NCBI RefSeq assembly: GCF_001705515.1
Contig: NZ_MDJS01000002.1
Location: 906,907-970,906, forward strand
DNA length: 64,000 bases
Source of the DNA: Mucilaginibacter sp. PPCGB 2223
GTDB taxonomy: Bacteria; Bacteroidota; Bacteroidia; Sphingobacteriales; Sphingobacteriaceae
Reading direction: 5' to 3'
Part shown: one piece after another, positions 9,452 to 17,643 of the stretch
Layout: the number at the start of each line of letters is the position of its first letter
How positions within the stretch are numbered: the first letter of the stretch is position 1
Program-made: the position numbers and the translations under genes
Notes under the pieces: generated by a model
Told to the model about the DNA's origin: nothing
Databases searched by the model: none
Seen by the model: only the letters and a program-made list of their open reading frames with translations

Positions 9452-10807
9452 ATGAACAATTCCCGTCGCAAATTCATTCAGCAGTCGGCATTGGTAGGTG
9501 CCGGCGTATTGGCATCAAAAGTGAGCTGGAGTGCCGCAAGCTATAAACGCATCATTGGCGCTAACGACAGGGTTAGGGTAGGGGTTGTTGGTTTTTCCGA
9601 CAGGCACCGCAGTTCGCACATGCCCTGTTTCATGAACCATTATAAAGAGTTGAACTTTGAAGTAGTGGCCGTATCCGATATCTGGAAACTGAGACGTGAG
9701 CAAGGCTCTGCACAATGGAAAGAAAAAATGGGCCGCGATGTTACCGCCTGCCGTAACAACGAAGAGATGTACGATAAAAAGCTGGTTGATGCGGTATTTG
9801 TAAGCACAGCCGATTTTCAGCACTCCTTACATGCTATGGAAGCGGTAAAGGCCGGTTGCGATGTATATTGCGAAAAACCTTTTGCCGAAACCATGGCCGA
9901 TAACCGTGCCGCGCTAAAGGCTATAAAAGAGAGCGGTAAAATTGTACAGATAGGTTCGCAGCGCCGCAGCGGGGCCAACTATCAGGCCGCCAACGAGTTT
10001 GTGCGTTCGGGCAAATTCGGGCCGATCACGATGGTGGAGTTGACATGGAACGTAAATCAACCCGGCCGCTGGCGCAGGCCCGATGTGGTGCCTTTACTCA
10101 AAGAAAGCGATACCGACTGGAAGCGTTTTTTATTGAACCGCCCCGCAGATACATTCGACCCGCGTAAATATCTGGAGTTTCGTTTATTCTGGCCATACTC
10201 GTCGGGCCTGCCAGGCCAGTGGATGAGCCACCAGATTGATACCGTACACTGGTTCAGCGGCCTGCAGCACCCGCGCAGCGTGGTTGCCAACGGCGGTATT
10301 TATATGTGGAAGGATGGCCGTAAAAACTGGGATACCATTACCGCTGTGTTCGATTACGGTCCGCAGAACGACCCATCGACAGGTTTCCAGGTAACGTTCA
10401 GTTCGCGGATGCATAACGGCGAAGATCATCCTACCGAAATATATTACAGCAACGGCGGCTCGCTCAACCTCGATACGAACGAAGTATCGCCCAAAGGGGG
10501 CCTGACACAAAAAATGGCCTTGGCCATGGGTATGCAGGCCAATTTGCTCCAGCAGATGAGCTTGCCTAATACCGAGAAGGTGGTATCGAGCGCCAATACC
10601 GGTGGCGATACCCTCACATCAAACCACATCCGCAACTGGATGGAATGCGTGCGCAGCCGTAAAACGCCGCACGCACCTGTTGAGGCAGGGTACAGCCACT
10701 CTATCGCTACCATAATGGCTAATGCCGCCGTGCATACCGGCCAAAAGGTAACGTTCGACGAGGCTACACAAGAGGTAATGGCCGGCGGGAAAGTATTTAA
10801 ATATTAG
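9452..10807 (+). CDS. Gfo/Idh/MocA family oxidoreductase, Tat-exported
   Basis: 451 residues. A twin-arginine signal (SRRKF at 4-8, then a hydrophobic stretch to ~28) indicates export of the folded protein with cofactor. The Rossmann part starts at VRVGVVGFSD, which departs from the usual GxGxxG spacing. The family EKP motif is at 141-143 (CEKPFAETMADN). The C-terminal part is the usual beta-sheet domain. Members oxidise or reduce sugars with a tightly bound NAD(P). Only 2 nt separate it from the DUF1080 gene, so the two are surely co-transcribed and probably act on the same sugar. Confidence 0.92.
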   Translation: MNNSRRKFIQQSALVGAGVLASKVSWSAASYKRIIGANDRVRVGVVGFSDRHRSSHMPCFMNHYKELNFEVVAVSDIWKLRREQGSAQWKEKMGRDVTACRNNEEMYDKKLVDAVFVSTADFQHSLHAMEAVKAGCDVYCEKPFAETMADNRAALKAIKESGKIVQIGSQRRSGANYQAANEFVRSGKFGPITMVELTWNVNQPGRWRRPDVVPLLKESDTDWKRFLLNRPADTFDPRKYLEFRLFWPYSSGLPGQWMSHQIDTVHWFSGLQHPRSVVANGGIYMWKDGRKNWDTITAVFDYGPQNDPSTGFQVTFSSRMHNGEDHPTEIYYSNGGSLNLDTNEVSPKGGLTQKMALAMGMQANLLQQMSLPNTEKVVSSANTGGDTLTSNHIRNWMECVRSRKTPHAPVEAGYSHSIATIMANAAVHTGQKVTFDEATQEVMAGGKVFKY

Positions 10808-10885
10808 GCCCCTCCCAAACCCTCCCCGGAAGGGAGATTTAAAGCGGGCCAACCAAAGCAAATTATAACACGTACAAAATAAATT

Positions 10886-11086
10886 ATGACAGAACTACAA
10901 ACACTCGAGAGAAAAATTGCACAGTTACCTGATGAATTTAAAACAAAACTGGAAGGCTATGTTGACGCCCTGCTGGAAGAAGCCTGGACCTTAAAACACG
11001 AAACCCCGCAGTTTGGCGACAGCGTTGAGCTCGGATCAAACGAAATAAACGGACCTTTAGACGAATTTAAAGCTTATAGTTACTAA
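10886..11086 (+). CDS. DUF2281-like small protein
   Basis: 66 residues. The N-terminus (MTELQTLERKIAQLPDEFKTKLEGYVDALLEE) fits the DUF2281 consensus, a short helical family that sometimes sits beside toxin genes. No PIN or RelE partner is present here, so I do not call it an antitoxin. It lies inside the sugar operon, 78 nt after the oxidoreductase and 9 nt before the PmoA-like gene. The 78-nt spacer holds a C-rich then G-rich stretch (CCCTCCCC / GGAAGGGAG) that can form a small hairpin. Confidence 0.65.
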   Translation: MTELQTLERKIAQLPDEFKTKLEGYVDALLEEAWTLKHETPQFGDSVELGSNEINGPLDEFKAYSY

Positions 11087-11095
11087 ATTACACCT

Positions 11096-12139
11096 GTGAA
11101 AAACTCCGTTAAAGCCACACTATTCGTACCGCTTATAGCCATAGGCTCAACTGCCATGGCCCAAAAGGCCGAAATGGTTAAAATGGTAAAAGTAGCCGAT
11201 AAAAATAAGGTCGATATTGTTATCGGCAATAAGTTGTTCACCAGTTTTTTGTACCCCGATAGTTTAGAGAAACCTGTTTTATACCCTGTACATGCGGCTA
11301 ACGGCACCATTGTAACCAGGGGTTTTCCGATCGATCCAAAACCCGGCGATCCAACCGATCACCCGCATCACATTGGCATCTGGTTCAACTTCGAGAACCT
11401 CAACGGACTCGATTTCTGGAACAACTCCTACGCTATTAAAAAGGAAAAGAAAAGCGCATACGGTTGGGTAAAAACCGACCGTATATTGCAAACCACCAGC
11501 GGGGCAAAAGGCGTACTGGCCTATCATGCCAACTGGACTAACCAGGCTAACGATGTTTTACTGGAAGAAACCACCCGCCTGGAGTTTAGCGGGACAGCAA
11601 CCCGGCGCATTATCGATAGGGTGACCACCTTAAAAGCGGTTACCCAATGCGTTTTTAACGATTCGAAAGATGGCTTGCTTGGCCTGCGCCTGGCCCACGA
11701 ACTACAGATACCGAGTAAGGTTGACCAGAAGTTTACCGATAATAAAGGCAACGTAACTATAGTTAAAGGCGGCGACGACAAAGTACCTACCGGCAGTTAC
11801 CTCACCAGCGAAGGTAAAATGGGCGATGCCGCCTGGGGTACGCGCGGCACCTGGTGCAAGGTTTTTGGTAAGATGGGTGCCGATTCTATCAGCATTACCA
11901 TCTTCGATCATCCCGAAAATTTCAATTACCCAACCTATTGGCACGCGCGGGGCTATGGCTTGTTTGCAGCTAATCCGCTTGGGCAAAAAGCATTTACCAA
12001 CGGCGAGCCAAAAGGTCTCACCTTACAAAAAGGCGAGTCGGTCACTTTCCGTTATCGGATAGTGATTGACAACGGCACCAAAACACCCGATGCCAAACAG
12101 CTAAACGTCATTGCAAAAGCTTATACCGCTAAAAAATAA
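11096..12139 (+). CDS. PmoA-like (DUF6807) secreted protein
   Basis: 347 residues from a GTG start 9 nt after the previous stop. A signal peptide ends near AMAQ. The body has the family hallmarks: a DHPHHIGIWFNFENLNGLDFW segment, split here as DHPHH and GIWF, and later an FDHPENFNYPTYWHARGYGLF-like region. Pfam relates this group by name to methane monooxygenase subunit A, but Bacteroidota members are soluble or periplasmic, sit in carbohydrate loci and have no known activity. It is the last gene of the DUF1080/Gfo-Idh operon, and I infer a role in the same pathway. Confidence 0.85.
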   Translation: MKNSVKATLFVPLIAIGSTAMAQKAEMVKMVKVADKNKVDIVIGNKLFTSFLYPDSLEKPVLYPVHAANGTIVTRGFPIDPKPGDPTDHPHHIGIWFNFENLNGLDFWNNSYAIKKEKKSAYGWVKTDRILQTTSGAKGVLAYHANWTNQANDVLLEETTRLEFSGTATRRIIDRVTTLKAVTQCVFNDSKDGLLGLRLAHELQIPSKVDQKFTDNKGNVTIVKGGDDKVPTGSYLTSEGKMGDAAWGTRGTWCKVFGKMGADSISITIFDHPENFNYPTYWHARGYGLFAANPLGQKAFTNGEPKGLTLQKGESVTFRYRIVIDNGTKTPDAKQLNVIAKAYTAKK

Positions 12140-12211
12140 GCTAAGGATACAACTTGCGCCCGTTTGTAACGAGCGCTTAACTTGGCTAAGGCATTTTGTA
12201 ATGCCACAGTA

Positions 12212-12361
12212 CTAAACTGCGTAATAAAACAAGGTATAAGTTCCCGGCGCTTCGGTAATGATCAGTATATCTTCGCGCGCTATGTGGTTGTCATTTATAA
12301 AAGCGGTGATATCCCTTAAGGGGTGAAAGCTGTTAAATGCTACTGATTTTAATGTTTTCAT
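12212..12361 (-). CDS. 49-residue protein downstream of biotin carboxylase
   Basis: A complete small frame begins MKTLKSVAFN, contains HPLRDITAFINDNHIARED and ends TYTLFYYAV. It reads in the same direction as the biotin carboxylase gene, 51 nt downstream of that stop, with a perfect palindrome in between. The composition is protein-like (mixed alpha/beta, no low complexity) and the third codon positions look like the neighbours. I know no family for it. Confidence 0.5.
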   Translation of the reverse strand: MKTLKSVAFNSFHPLRDITAFINDNHIAREDILIITEAPGTYTLFYYAV

Positions 12362-12385
12362 AGTTTGATATATGTTAGCCAAAAT

Positions 12386-12412
12386 CTTGAAGTCACAATT
12401 TGTGACTTCAAG
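12386..12412. promoter_or_regulatory. Perfect 27-nt palindrome abutting the accC stop
   Basis: Two 13-nt arms, CTTGAAGTCACAA and TTGTGACTTCAAG, flank a single T. The palindrome ends at the base next to the accC stop codon. On the minus strand it is followed by ATTTTGG, a poor T tract, so it may be a weak terminator, an RNA stabiliser or a protein-binding site. Its inner core CACAATTTGTG recurs at 51511-51521. Confidence 0.6.
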
Positions 12413-13897
12413 TTATAAAGCTTTTCTATTTTTAACCCAATTACTTTCCGTGCCTATTACTGTCTCTGCCACTGCTACTTTACTGCCCTCTTTTAAAAGC
12501 TTAGCCATAACCAGGGCGGCTATCTCCGCCTCGTCGGCGTTCTGGGTCTTCAGTACATCGGGTGTAAAATATTTTTTAACAAAGTGCGTGTCAAACTTGC
12601 CCGATGTAAAGGCCTCGTGCTGCAGCACAAACCTGCCAAAGCCGAGCGTTGTGGTAATGCCGGTTATATGGTATTCGTCAATAGCGCGTATCATGCGGTC
12701 GATAGCCTCGGTACGGTCGGCGCCGTAGGTTATCAGCTTGGCAATCATCGGGTCGTAATAGATCGGTATCTCCATGCCCTGTTCAAAACCGTCGTCAACC
12801 CTTACGCCAGGTCCTTTGGGAGTAGTGTAGGTTTGCAGTGTGCCGATATCCGGTAAAAAATCATTCGCGGGGTCTTCGGCATAAACACGTAATTCAATGG
12901 CATGGCCTTTTATTTCCAGGTCTTCCTGTTTAAAGCTGATGGCTTTGCCCCGTGCTATCTCTATCTGCTCCTTCACCAGGTCAATGCCAGTTATTAATTC
13001 GCTCACCGGGTGCTCCACCTGCAGGCGGGTGTTCATCTCCAGGAAATAAAAGTTCAGGTCATCATCCATGATAAACTCCACCGTACCTGCGCCGGTATAG
13101 TTTACGCTGCGGCCCACATCTACGGCGCATTTGCCCATACGCTGGCGTATCTCTGGCGTCAGTATAGATGATGGCGCTTCCTCGATCACCTTTTGATGGC
13201 GCCGCTGTACCGAGCATTCGCGCTCGAACAGGTGCACGATGTTGCCATGCGTATCGCCCAATATCTGTATCTCGATGTGCCTTGGCGACGATACATAACG
13301 CTCAATAAACACCGAGCCATCGCCAAAGGCCGATGTTGCTTCGCTCACGGCCAGGGCCATTTGCTCTTCAAAATCTTCTACGCGGTCAACAATGCGCATG
13401 CCTTTGCCGCCGCCGCCGGCCGCCGCCTTGATCAGGATAGGGAAACCTACTTCGCTTGCGCGGATCTTGGCCACCACCACATCAGTTATCGCTTCCTCCG
13501 TGCCGGGCACCATGGGTATATTGTATTTTAGTGCTGCCGCTTTCGCCGATAGCTTGTTGCCCATCACTTCCATAGCCTCGGGCGATGGGCCAACCAGAAT
13601 CAGCCCCGCTTCGCGCACCTGTTTGGCAAATGCCGGGTTTTCCGAAAGGAAACCATAACCGGGATGAATAGCCTCGGCCCCCGTTTGTTTACATGCTGCT
13701 ATGATCTTATCGCCAACCAGGTACGACTGGTTCGACGGTGCCGGGCCAATATGTACCGCTTCATCGGCATAACGTACGTGTAACGCATTCCGGTCGGCAT
13801 CGCTGTAAACAGCTACGGTTTTGATGCCCATTTCGCGCGCCGAGCGCATTATCCTTAAAGCTATTTCGCCACGGTTGGCTACTAATAATTTTTTCAT
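12413..13897 (-). CDS. accC: Biotin carboxylase subunit of acetyl-CoA/propionyl-CoA carboxylase
   Basis: 494 residues from ATG 13897 (MKKLLVANRGEIALRIM); an upstream start adds three residues. The three biotin-carboxylase domains are present: an N-terminal Rossmann-like part, the ATP-grasp with the glycine-rich loop (KAAAGGGGKGMR) and the EMNTRLQVEHPV motif that carries the catalytic Glu and Arg, and the C-terminal domain. The enzyme carboxylates biotin using ATP and bicarbonate. No biotin carrier or carboxyltransferase gene is adjacent. The C-terminus is longer than in E. coli AccC, so it could instead serve an acyl-CoA carboxylase of the propionyl/methylcrotonyl type. Confidence 0.95.
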   Translation of the reverse strand: MKKLLVANRGEIALRIMRSAREMGIKTVAVYSDADRNALHVRYADEAVHIGPAPSNQSYLVGDKIIAACKQTGAEAIHPGYGFLSENPAFAKQVREAGLILVGPSPEAMEVMGNKLSAKAAALKYNIPMVPGTEEAITDVVVAKIRASEVGFPILIKAAAGGGGKGMRIVDRVEDFEEQMALAVSEATSAFGDGSVFIERYVSSPRHIEIQILGDTHGNIVHLFERECSVQRRHQKVIEEAPSSILTPEIRQRMGKCAVDVGRSVNYTGAGTVEFIMDDDLNFYFLEMNTRLQVEHPVSELITGIDLVKEQIEIARGKAISFKQEDLEIKGHAIELRVYAEDPANDFLPDIGTLQTYTTPKGPGVRVDDGFEQGMEIPIYYDPMIAKLITYGADRTEAIDRMIRAIDEYHITGITTTLGFGRFVLQHEAFTSGKFDTHFVKKYFTPDVLKTQNADEAEIAALVMAKLLKEGSKVAVAETVIGTESNWVKNRKAL

Positions 13898-14106
13898 GCT
13901 TAGCAAAGTTAAAAGTTTAACCCGAATTGCCTAAAGCAGCCAAAATGCATAAAAATGGTTTGTTTTTTTAAGCGGTTTTGTATAGCAATGCATACAAAAA
14001 GCGTTATTGTAACTTTTTAGTTACTTTAATTATACGCTCTTAGCTTCCGATTGCATTAAAAAGGGCATACAACTACCCTTGGCATAACGTTTGGAGCGTG
14101 CAGATT

Positions 14107-14823
14107 ATGAAAAACATTAAACACTGCCTTTTTAGCTTTTCCCTATATCTTATTGCTCTTACGGGCATATTCTCATCATCCCGGGCTTTCGGTCAGATCG
14201 ATTTTTTCTACGGTAAAAATACGCACGGTTTACGTATAGGCGCAGGTGCGGGTTTAGCAGGATTAGTTACCCACTATAATAGTAACCCGTTACAGTTGGT
14301 TTATGATGGTAGCCTCGACTACGACTTTAACCCTTACCTGTCCATTGGTATCGAGGGGCAGTACGGCACTCTTAAAGGTGTTGATACCTATGAGCCGCAT
14401 CATCAGTATTATACCAGCAGTACTAATAAATTCAGGGCAGCTAATATCAACCTTAAAGCCGCGCTTGGGCTTTTTTACGATTTTTATCCTAACAATGCTT
14501 TTCAGGATGCCCTAAAGCGCATGTATATAGGAGTGGGTTTCGGTAAAATGAAGGATAAAATCAGCTTTACCTACGACCCCGAACGGGCTCAATACGTATA
14601 TGGCACACCTCATACTTACGACCTGATAACTGTCGTGCCGTTTTCGTTCGGCACTTATATCGATCTGCCTAACCTTCTTGGTTACGACAGGATCGAGATC
14701 AATCCCAATTATCAGTTCACCTTTATGGATTCCATGTATTCAGACGGATATATATCAAACCAGTACAGCCATCTTAAAGGTTTTTACAATATGGTATCGA
14801 TCAATATCAAGTATAAGTTTTAA
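14107..14823 (+). CDS. Outer-membrane beta-barrel-like protein, paralog 1
   Basis: 238 residues from ATG 14107 (a GTG nine bases upstream is possible). A signal peptide ends at AFGQ. The mature part has repeated amphipathic strands rich in Gly, Tyr and Phe and ends in INIKYKF, a C-terminal aromatic typical of barrels. It aligns along its whole length with the next gene: QIDFFYGKN, GLRIGAGAG, YDFNPYLSIGIEGQ(Y), FQDALKRMYIGVG, GYDRIEINPNYQ. It is probably an 8-10-stranded outer-membrane protein. The function is unknown. Confidence 0.78.
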   Translation: MKNIKHCLFSFSLYLIALTGIFSSSRAFGQIDFFYGKNTHGLRIGAGAGLAGLVTHYNSNPLQLVYDGSLDYDFNPYLSIGIEGQYGTLKGVDTYEPHHQYYTSSTNKFRAANINLKAALGLFYDFYPNNAFQDALKRMYIGVGFGKMKDKISFTYDPERAQYVYGTPHTYDLITVVPFSFGTYIDLPNLLGYDRIEINPNYQFTFMDSMYSDGYISNQYSHLKGFYNMVSINIKYKF

Positions 14824-14881
14824 TTTATTAATTATTGGATAATTATACGGGTTTTTATAGATTTACCTGTAAACTATTGGT

Positions 14882-15643
14882 ATGCCCTATTTTCCAACTT
14901 CTTACGCCCCCGGTAACACCGGCCGAAATCTCGTCAGGTATCTTTTTAAGCCCCGTAAACTCATTTTTATTATCGCGCTAAGCATCGTTGTATTTAATGT
15001 TGCACCAGCTTATGGCCAGATCGATTATTTTTTTGGCAGGCATCCCAGCGGCCTGCGCCTTGGTTTGGGCGGCGGGGTTACCCAACTGGCTACCCATTAT
15101 AATGATAACCCCCACATCGGTTGCTTTATCGCCACGCTCGACTACGAGTTCAGTCCTTACTTTTCGGCAGGCATCGAAGGGCAGATAGGCACACTGCAGG
15201 GCATCGACACCAATAACCCGCCACGGCAATACATTCACAGCAGTACCAACGATTTTAAAGCTATCAACTTTAATATGAAATTTGGTTTGGGTCTGATTAA
15301 TGATTTTGAACCTGAAAACAAGTTTCAGGATGCCGTTAAGCGTTTGTACCTGGGCATAGGCGGTGGCGTGATGAAAAGTAATATCGCTTTCACTTACGAC
15401 AGAAGTATAACAGATCCTTATTTCGATGTTAAACCCTACGGCTATGTGCCCATAATACCGCTAAATATTGGCACCTTTATAGATATAGGTAATATTTTTG
15501 GTTACGATAGGGTAGAGATCAACCCGAACTATCAAATTACCTACATTGCGTCGCCTTACCCCGATGGGTTTAAGTCGACCGCCGACAGTAACCTCAAAGG
15601 CTTTTACAGCCTGTTATCGCTCACGGTTAAATTGAAGCTATAA
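14882..15643 (+). CDS. Outer-membrane beta-barrel-like protein, paralog 2
   Basis: 253 residues. The N-terminus is longer than in paralog 1 (hydrophobic core FIIALSIVVFNVAPAYGQ); the mature parts match closely: QIDYFFGRH, GLRLGLGGG, YEFSPYFSAGIEGQ, FQDAVKRLYLGIG, GYDRVEINPNYQ. A tandem duplication is clear, and divergence is spread along the protein. The 58-nt gap has no terminator, so the pair is probably one transcript. The function is unknown. Confidence 0.78.
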   Translation: MPYFPTSYAPGNTGRNLVRYLFKPRKLIFIIALSIVVFNVAPAYGQIDYFFGRHPSGLRLGLGGGVTQLATHYNDNPHIGCFIATLDYEFSPYFSAGIEGQIGTLQGIDTNNPPRQYIHSSTNDFKAINFNMKFGLGLINDFEPENKFQDAVKRLYLGIGGGVMKSNIAFTYDRSITDPYFDVKPYGYVPIIPLNIGTFIDIGNIFGYDRVEINPNYQITYIASPYPDGFKSTADSNLKGFYSLLSLTVKLKL

Positions 15644-15716
15644 TTTATCATTTGCTAACAAAACGCGCCATAATTATTTACCGCGTTTTGTTTAAATTTG
15701 TGTTTAAACTGGTTTT

Positions 15717-16061
15717 ATGCAGCAGCCCCCGTTTCGGTTTTTCGATGATATTGCCACGCGCGAGATAGCCCCCGGCTTTTTTTCAAAGCTTGTTCATACA
15801 CCCAATAACACCATCAATTTTATCACGGTTAAAGCAGGCTGCTCAGTACCGCTGCACCAGCATATACACCGGCAAAGCTCGTTCGTGATCGAGGGCGAAT
15901 TCGAGATGACCGTCGCCGGCGAAACACGTATCCTCACACCTTCGTCCTTCGTGGTGATCGAACCTGATACGATACATGGTGGTACTGCCGTTACCGATTG
16001 TAAACTGATCGATATTTTTGACCCCGTAAGGGAGGATTATAAAAAGCTGACCGAGCAATGA
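15717..16061 (+). CDS. Cupin-domain protein
   Basis: 114 residues forming one small cupin barrel. The metal-binding first motif is CSVPLHQHIHRQSSFVIEGEFEM, seen as HQH then the Glu of IEGE; the second motif is PDTIHGG with one His. Such proteins bind a metal and either catalyse small isomerase/dioxygenase steps or sense ligands. The next gene overlaps the stop by 4 nt, so the cupin and esterase are translationally coupled. TAAATTTG at 15693-15700 is a good Bacteroidota -7 box 17 nt before the start codon, so the 5' UTR is probably very short. Confidence 0.85.
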   Translation: MQQPPFRFFDDIATREIAPGFFSKLVHTPNNTINFITVKAGCSVPLHQHIHRQSSFVIEGEFEMTVAGETRILTPSSFVVIEPDTIHGGTAVTDCKLIDIFDPVREDYKKLTEQ

Positions 16062-16957
16062 GGAGATCAGCCGCCTTAATACTTCTTATTTTATGCGCCC
16101 TGCAGCTAATAGCCCAGGATGGTGTTAAGTATCCTGCCAATCCCTATCCCAAAGGTTATACAGCACAACTTAACGTGGTTTATACCAAAGTGTTTAATTA
16201 CGAGTGCAAAATGGACCTTTACCTGGCGCCAAAGCTTGGCAGGCCATCGCCGGTAGTGATCAATATACACGGCGGCGGCTGGACGAGCGGCACCAAAGAG
16301 TCGCAATACGGTTTCGGGCTGTTTTATAAGCTTGGATATTCAGTTGCCAATATCGAGTACCGCATGCTGCCCACTGCGCCGGCCCCTGCGGCTATCGAGG
16401 ATGTGCGCTGCGCGCTCATCTATCTTGTATCAAATGCGCACGAGCTAAATATCGATGTCAATAAGATCGTTATCATCGGCTCGTCGGCAGGGGCGCACCT
16501 GGGCCTGATGGCCGGTTTTTTAGGGAACAATACCATTTTCGACGACGATTGCCCTCACCAGCACCAGGTTAAGGTTGCCGCTATTATCGATCAGTACGGC
16601 CCGACCGACCTGGTAAGTATGGCTACCATGTTCAACGGCTACAACGCCGTTACCAACTGGCTCGGCCCGCATAAAGGCGATATCAACTTCATTAAATTTA
16701 TATCGCCCATTATCTATGTTAATAAATACTGTCCGCCGGTGTTGATATTGCATGGCACCGCCGATCCGTTGGTGCCTTACCAGCAATCGGCCGACCTGTA
16801 CAATAAACTGCAGGCAGCCGGCGTAAAAACGCGCTTTATCACCGTGCAGGGCGGCGGGCATGGCGGTTTCCCCGATACCAAAAACAGGGAGTTCAACGGC
16901 ATAGTCGAAAGCTTTTTAACCGAGCTCGGCATTTATGATTCGCAACATTCTTACTAA
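16058..16957 (+). CDS. Secreted alpha/beta hydrolase (esterase/lipase family)
   Basis: 299 residues. A signal peptide ends near LIAQ (residue 20). The oxyanion-hole motif HGGGW is at 71-75 and the nucleophile elbow GSSAG at 141-145 (Ser143). A later LHGTADPLVP holds the probable Asp and GGGHGGFP the probable His. This is the hormone-sensitive-lipase/carboxylesterase pattern, so it is probably a periplasmic esterase acting on acyl or acetyl groups of carbohydrates. It overlaps the cupin gene by 4 nt. Confidence 0.9.
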   Translation: MRRSAALILLILCALQLIAQDGVKYPANPYPKGYTAQLNVVYTKVFNYECKMDLYLAPKLGRPSPVVINIHGGGWTSGTKESQYGFGLFYKLGYSVANIEYRMLPTAPAPAAIEDVRCALIYLVSNAHELNIDVNKIVIIGSSAGAHLGLMAGFLGNNTIFDDDCPHQHQVKVAAIIDQYGPTDLVSMATMFNGYNAVTNWLGPHKGDINFIKFISPIIYVNKYCPPVLILHGTADPLVPYQQSADLYNKLQAAGVKTRFITVQGGGHGGFPDTKNREFNGIVESFLTELGIYDSQHSY

Positions 16958-16977
16958 ATAAAACAAACATTTCCTAT

Positions 16978-17005
16978 CAGGTTTGTTATACTACAAACAA
17001 ACCTG
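16978..17005 (+). promoter_or_regulatory. Inverted repeat in the leader of the next gene
   Basis: The arms CAGGTTTGTT and AACAAACCTG are perfect, with an 8-nt loop. It lies 20 nt after the esterase stop and 9 nt before the start of the following gene. It has no T tract, so a leader hairpin or an operator fits better than a terminator. Confidence 0.45.
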
Positions 17006-17014
17006 TGTCGGATT

Positions 17015-17524
17015 ATGAAATACGCATTTGTTTTAGGGAGCAACGCCTATATAGCCAACCAGGGCGTTATTACTTTTTTTGAGGATACTCAGGAGAAGGA
17101 ATTTTTAAGGGTACGATCGGTTTTTAAACCGGTAAGGGAAGGCAATACCGAATTAGCTGTAAATATCCATATCAAAAATCGCGAAGGGTATAATATAGAT
17201 GTGCTGGATAATAAAACAATGAACAGTACCCGCATCGACGATTCGCCCGGAAGGTTTAAGGTATTCAACACCGATGGCTCAACCCTGATTGATGTGCACC
17301 AGTTAGAAAAACACGATTACATGCACCTGTCGCACCATATTACTGCCGAACTGGAGCGCTATGAGCATATAGCCGTTATCAGGGTGTTTGGTCATTTTAT
17401 GGTTGGCGATCACCGCATCAGCATCGATAACGAAAAACTGTTTATCGATAACGAAAGCTTTGCCGAGTCGGTACTGATTGGCCAGGGTGGCGTACAACTG
17501 CGCGCCGATGGCGTGCTGTTGTAA
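17015..17524 (+). CDS. Conserved-looking cytoplasmic protein, unknown function
   Basis: 169 residues with no signal peptide or membrane segment. The predicted content is mostly beta (alternating hydrophobic strands such as ELAVNIHIK and HIAVIRVFGHFMV), with DGSTLIDVHQLEKHDYMHLSHHI in the middle. No catalytic motif is evident. It is preceded by a hairpin leader and followed by a dispersed repeat. I do not recognise the family. Confidence 0.7.
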   Translation: MKYAFVLGSNAYIANQGVITFFEDTQEKEFLRVRSVFKPVREGNTELAVNIHIKNREGYNIDVLDNKTMNSTRIDDSPGRFKVFNTDGSTLIDVHQLEKHDYMHLSHHITAELERYEHIAVIRVFGHFMVGDHRISIDNEKLFIDNESFAESVLIGQGGVQLRADGVLL

Positions 17525-17529
17525 TTTTT

Positions 17530-17580
17530 AGGGCGTTCCCCGTTCGGGCCGTGCTGTACCTGCCTGTCGCCAACGCAAAC
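17530..17580. repeat. Dispersed intergenic repeat, copy 2 (reverse orientation, shortened)
   Basis: GGGCGTTCCCC, CGGGCCG, CCTGCCTGTCG and CCAACGCA appear in the same order as on the reverse complement of 8186-8261. The second half of the central palindrome is missing. It starts a few bases after the stop of the preceding gene. Confidence 0.5.
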
Positions 17581-17643
17581 TATAAGCATATGCGGGCAAT
17601 GGGTCCTTATTGCTTATATTTGATCAGCTAACCCAACCTTCCT

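Noticed and set aside
10886..11086. Toxin-antitoxin pair
   Set aside because: No toxin-like gene lies next to the DUF2281-like gene; both neighbours are sugar genes.
12386..12412. CRP/FNR-type binding site
   Set aside because: The half-sites are in the inverted order (TCACA...TGTGA with a 3-nt gap), which does not fit the CRP consensus.
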